Assembly (NCBI GenBank): GCA_947313765.1
Contig: CAMZNQ010000293.1
Coordinates: 1-6,052, forward strand
DNA length: 6,052 bases
Direction of reading: 5' to 3'
Origin: an uncultured Sulfurovum sp.
GTDB taxonomy: Bacteria; Campylobacterota; Campylobacteria; Campylobacterales; Sulfurovaceae
Below are positions 5,053 through 6,052 of this stretch, in pieces. The translations under genes were made by a program, and so were the position numbers. The notes beneath the pieces were generated by a model that saw only the letters and a list, made by a program, of their open reading frames with translations, did not search any database and was not told the origin of the DNA. Position 1 is the first letter of the stretch, and the number at the start of each line of letters is the position of its first letter.

Positions 5053-6052
5053 TTAATGAGTTCTTTTTTTTCTATTTTTTTTCTTCTTCTGTTTCATTTT
5101 ATCCTCTTCTGAAAGAATCTTCTTTAATCTTATTTTACCTTTAAATCTATCTCCAAAATAACCCTCATTTGCCATCCATTTATATATTTCAGCAGCAATA
5201 GGTCCAGCTGTACTTCCTCCATGACCTCCATGTTCTACTAACACCGTTACAACATACTTAGGATTTTCAAAAGGAGCATAAGTGGTTAACCATGCATGAG
5301 AACGACTATAATAATCTAGTTGTGACTCATGCATTCTCTTTTTATCTCCCTGAGGAATAGATACAACTTGTGAAGTTCCTGTTTTTCCTGCAACAACAAT
5401 GGGTAGATGTGACATTGTTCTTCGTGCTGTTCCTCTTGGATGGTTACAAACATCATACATACCTAAACGAATAGTTTTTAAATTTTTATGATTAACCTCA
5501 AAAGTCTTATATTCAGGTTCAACAACTTTATCTACAATTTTATGAACAAAATGTGGTGTAGGTAACTTTTCAGTTGCTAAAAAAGCAGTATATCTTGCTA
5601 TTTGTAATGGTGTTGCTAAATTATACCCCTGTCCAATAGCCGAGATAACAGTCTCTCCCCTATACCACGGTTGTTTAAATCGTTTCATCTTCCATACTTT
5701 GTCTGGAACAATTCCTCTACTCTCATGAGGTAAATCTACACCTGTCTTCTCTCCTAAACCTAATTTGTGAAGACCTTTAGACATTGCATTGATACCTGTT
5801 TTTAGACTCTTATTGTAAAAATATACATCACAACTTTCACGTATCGCTTGTCTAAGACCAACTTGACCATGTCCATATCTTGACCAACATCTAAATTTAT
5901 GTTTACTTTTACCCATGGTAATGTAACCTTTACAATATTCAGACCTATCAAGAGATGTTCCTGCATTAGCAAATGCTAGTGCCATACCCATTTTTATGCC
6001 TGAACCAGGAGGATAACCCCCTGAAATCATCTTGTTTGTAAATGGATGATTA
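5053..6052 (-). CDS. mrdA: Penicillin-binding protein 2 (MrdA), C-terminal part
   Basis: The frame is open to the right window edge; about 332 C-terminal residues are visible and the true start lies outside. An ATG at 6030 is internal, because seven in-frame codons before it continue the PBP2 pattern. PBP2 is the D,D-transpeptidase of the rod-elongation complex, anchored in the inner membrane and working with RodA. Motifs by position: S-x-x-K in P-P-G-S-G-I-K (catalytic Ser codon 6001-6003); S-C-D in the S-x-N place (about 5827-5835); and K-T-G-T-S (K-T-G at 5377-5385). The segment after S-x-x-K carries Cys, Cys, His and Cys spaced 15, 6 and 13, matching a described PBP2 zinc site. The protein ends in a Lys/Arg-rich tail encoded by two A8 runs. 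The N-terminal transmembrane segment and dimerisation domain are not in the window. Confidence 0.95.
   Translation of the reverse strand, partial: NHPFTNKMISGGYPPGSGIKMGMALAFANAGTSLDRSEYCKGYITMGKSKHKFRCWSRYGHGQVGLRQAIRESCDVYFYNKSLKTGINAMSKGLHKLGLGEKTGVDLPHESRGIVPDKVWKMKRFKQPWYRGETVISAIGQGYNLATPLQIARYTAFLATEKLPTPHFVHKIVDKVVEPEYKTFEVNHKNLKTIRLGMYDVCNHPRGTARRTMSHLPIVVAGKTGTSQVVSIPQGDKKRMHESQLDYYSRSHAWLTTYAPFENPKYVVTVLVEHGGHGGSTAGPIAAEIYKWMANEGYFGDRFKGKIRLKKILSEEDKMKQKKKKNRKKRTH

Noticed and set aside
5053..6030. Treating the ATG at 6030 as the start of a complete 325-residue protein
   Set aside because: The frame stays open to the window edge and the preceding codons fit the PBP2 alignment. The S-x-x-K serine would lie only ten residues in, with no membrane anchor, so the gene is cut by the window.
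1..6052. Genes on the plus strand, CRISPR arrays, tRNA genes or insertion sequences
   Set aside because: No spaced direct repeats, tRNA-like cloverleaf or transposase motifs were seen, and the minus-strand genes fill nearly the whole window.

Overview
The window is a compact, AT-rich stretch (roughly one third G+C by eye). Every gene lies on the minus strand, so transcription runs from high to low coordinates. Most genes serve cell-envelope construction. The set mltD / SPOR protein / kdsC / lptC resembles a gene string I recall from Campylobacterota: H. pylori around HP1572-HP1567 and C. jejuni around Cj0645-Cj0652, where mltD, rlpA, kdsC, lptC, lptA and engB sit near a PBP2 gene. A free-living member such as a Sulfurimonas, Sulfurovum or Arcobacter relative is likely because a histidine-biosynthesis gene (hisB) is embedded in the string. 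The genus cannot be fixed from sequence alone.

Layout in transcription order: (1) 6052-5053, the C-terminal transpeptidase part of the elongasome PBP2 (mrdA), cut by the window edge. (2) 4997-4359, a secreted, very basic L,D-transpeptidase-like protein of the YkuD_2 type. (3) 4297-3347, fabD, malonyl-CoA:ACP transacylase. (4) 3256-2369, an MltD-type lytic transglycosylase with one LysM domain. (5) 2325-1792, a secreted SPOR-domain protein in the place where RlpA is expected. (6) 1771-1199, hisB. (7) 1199-702, kdsC. (8) 711-202, lptC. (9) 143-1, the start of a small lipoprotein gene, cut by the other edge.

Together these genes cover peptidoglycan synthesis (PBP2), possible L,D-crosslinking or trimming (YkuD_2), glycan cleavage (MltD), peptidoglycan binding (SPOR), Kdo synthesis for LPS (KdsC), LPS export (LptC) and the first committed acyl transfer of fatty-acid synthesis (FabD). 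hisB, kdsC and lptC form a tight unit: hisB/kdsC share one base and kdsC/lptC overlap by ten. Promoter-like -10 elements lie before fabD, mltD and the lipoprotein gene, so the region is probably several short transcription units. No intergenic stretch exceeds 100 bases. I see no RNA gene, mobile element, CRISPR array or convincing intrinsic terminator.

Nothing here is a clearly new system. The points most worth a second look are the SPOR-only protein in the RlpA position, the absence of lptA and engB directly after lptC, an inverted repeat bracketing the mltD promoter and ribosome-binding site, and a Cys-Cys-His-Cys residue set in PBP2 whose spacing matches a described PBP2 zinc site.
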